Assembly: GCA_020650975.1 (NCBI GenBank)
Contig: JAIPMN010013977.1
Span: 1-20,826, forward strand
DNA length: 20,826 bases
Direction of reading: 5' to 3'
DNA from: Apostichopus californicus
Taxonomy: Eukaryota > Echinodermata > Holothuroidea > Aspidochirotida > Stichopodidae
Shown here: positions 19,587-20,826 of the stretch, piece after piece
Position numbering within the stretch: the stretch's first letter is position 1
Layout of the letters: every line of letters starts with the position of its first letter
The notes under the pieces: generated by a model
Told to the model about the DNA's origin: nothing
Databases searched by the model: none
Seen by the model: the letters and a program-made list of their open reading frames with translations, nothing else
Program-made: the position numbers and the translations under genes

Positions 19587-20053
19587 CTGAAAATTATAAC
19601 AAAGAAAATGAAATATTTTGAAAAGTTTACCTTTTACTGGCAGTTAAAATCTGTATATTTATAATCATGATTCCTTGATATTATAATCAGTGTGCAGAGC
19701 ATATTTCAGAAGATTTTATTTTTTCTTGTTTGGAAAAATGTAGAAACACATAAAAAAATACAAGCTAACAGCTTCTATCCTAAAATAATAATCGCCTGAA
19801 ATATTTACCTCAAGATCTTTGGTCAAGATCCTTTTTGTTTTACAAAATGTTGATCAGTCACGAGAATGAAATGTGGGAGTAAAAAATTGTACTCCGGTGA
19901 AGGCAAATATCTACCAAATACAATGATATGACAAAGTAAAAGTTGAAAGATATCTATAAAATAGGCTAAATGTCTGCCAGACTAACACCTCTTTTCCTTT
20001 TCTTTAAATAAATAAAAATACTTTTAAAAATCAGTAAACTAAAACAAAATTAC
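19587..20053 (-). other. Intron 2 (exon 2 to 3)
   Basis: 467 bp of AT-rich sequence; nothing else seen. Confidence 0.85.
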
Positions 20054-20170
20054 CATTGTCACAAGTGGTTCCATTGAAACAGCCAACACAGGTGCATTCA
20101 AAGTCATCACAGCCCGCTGTTTGGCAGAAAGCTCCATTACTACATGGATTTGGTCTGCAGGGGTCCATGA
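20054..20170 (-). CDS. Exon 2: EGF-like domain 2 (39 codons)
   Basis: A 117-nt symmetric exon, acceptor TTTTCAG and donor GTAATT (weaker than consensus). The domain opens VMDPC and has all eight Cys, but its C3-Ca loop is short (CQTAGC, four residues instead of six), which explains the missing six nucleotides. CFNGTTC in the last loop carries an Asn-Gly-Thr sequon. There is no O-fucose site (CSNGAFC) and no O-glucose site. The aromatic residue before C4 is Phe (CDDFEC). Confidence 0.9.
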
Positions 20171-20712
20171 CTGAAAACAGAAAGGAAAAGACACATTCTT
20201 ATTGTCTATAATACTAATCAGAGACCTTTCTGATAAGAGTAAAGAAGTATAAAACAGAAGTTGCTGTAAAATACCCTGCAGTAAGGCTGAATTAATATCA
20301 AACAATAGAGTTCATTATCTTGTGAAACCAGCAGTGCCCCCCCCCCATCTGTCCCTCCCACCCCCTCAACTTCTAACTATTGTCATGGTGCTAAAATGTA
20401 TGCATGACTGGGGCTTATTGCTATTTCTGACTCTAGAAGAAAGAATACCACAAAAATATGATTTTAAAAATTTAAAACTTGTTTTCAAATTTATATAATT
20501 GAGAGAGTTCAAAGTCAATCAAGGCAACAAATTCTTTGCTTGTATGAACATGTGAGACATGAATTATAGAAAGTATGAGTCATAAAGAATTTTATGATAT
20601 TAAAAGTCACATTAAACTTTTCCACAGTCAGCAAAGGATTAAATATAGATCTCAATATGGACGACATTGCTGAATGTTAATACCTGATATCTTCTTGTAA
20701 AACTTAACTTAC
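20171..20712 (-). other. Intron 1 (exon 1 to 2)
   Basis: 542 bp. A C10 run at 20337-20346 begins a C-rich plus-strand block to about 20370 (G-rich in the transcript). A minus-strand open frame at 20039-20305 is an off-frame reading of exon 2 and this intron. Confidence 0.85.
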
Positions 20713-20826
20713 CTATCTCACACATTGGTCCAGTTGAACACCCTTGACAGGTACATGTGAAGTTCTCACAGCTGCCTTCATCCACTTCACAAATACCACT
20801 AAACCCACATGGGAAGGAACTACAAG
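20713..20826 (-). CDS. Exon 1 (partial): EGF-like domain 1
   Basis: The first exon in view is cut by the window edge just before C1, so the usual four or five leading residues and the splice acceptor are outside. Cys spacing from C1 is x4, x5, x6, x4, x1, x2, x5, the standard pattern of this array. The C1-C2 loop CSSFPC fits the O-glucose consensus C-x-S-x-[PA]-C. Asn-Phe-Thr just before C4 is an N-glycosylation sequon. Serine replaces the aromatic residue that usually follows Cb (CQGCSTG). The exon ends CEI plus G, then a consensus donor GTAAGT. The boundary codon with exon 2 is Val. Confidence 0.9.
   Translation of the reverse strand, partial: LVVPSHVGLVVFVKWMKAAVRTSHVPVKGVQLDQCVR

Overview
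The window is animal genomic DNA, most likely from a marine invertebrate. It holds an internal part of one large, intron-rich gene on the minus strand. The evidence is 25 short blocks (about 15% of the window) bounded by GT/AG splice sites. All but one encode a single cysteine-rich EGF-like module, and all are separated by AT-rich introns of 150-1300 bp full of microsatellites, minisatellites and transposon debris. Nothing looks bacterial or viral. I cannot name the species or an orthologue. Automatic annotation would probably say 'Notch-like' or 'fibropellin-like', but the module differs from theirs.

Gene layout, in transcript order and so descending coordinates: exon 1 (20713-20826) is cut by the window edge, followed by exons 2 to 25 (exon 25 at 1620-1862). 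Every exon begins and ends in phase 1, every complete exon is a multiple of 3, and all 24 junction codons are sense codons. The joined reading frame in the window is 3159 nt (1053 codons). It encodes 26 tandem EGF-like domains, two of them in exon 25. No signal peptide, transmembrane segment, other domain, start or stop codon is in view, so the gene continues beyond both ends.

The modules are unusual. All 26 carry eight cysteines instead of the EGF six, in the pattern C1-x(4-6)-C2-x5-C3-x(3-7)-Ca-x4-C4-x-C5-x2-Cb-x5-C6. Compared with a standard EGF, a Cys-x-x insertion precedes the aromatic residue of the C3-C4 segment, and the conserved Gly of the C5-C6 loop has become Cys. This suggests a fourth, Ca-Cb disulphide fixed across the whole array. 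Many domains keep the Notch-type O-glucose and O-fucose consensus sites.

The downstream end (1-1619) holds two minisatellites. One, at 1-615, is a tandem array of a roughly 120-150 bp unit that contains the splice acceptor and first half of an EGF exon. The other, at about 869-1611, is an 86-94 bp unit that is G-rich on the transcribed sense and runs up to the splice donor of exon 25. Elsewhere the introns contain a 5'-truncated non-LTR retrotransposon tail ending about 15 bp from the exon 15 donor, a candidate hAT-like MITE, AAT-tailed debris, a minisatellite and several local duplications.
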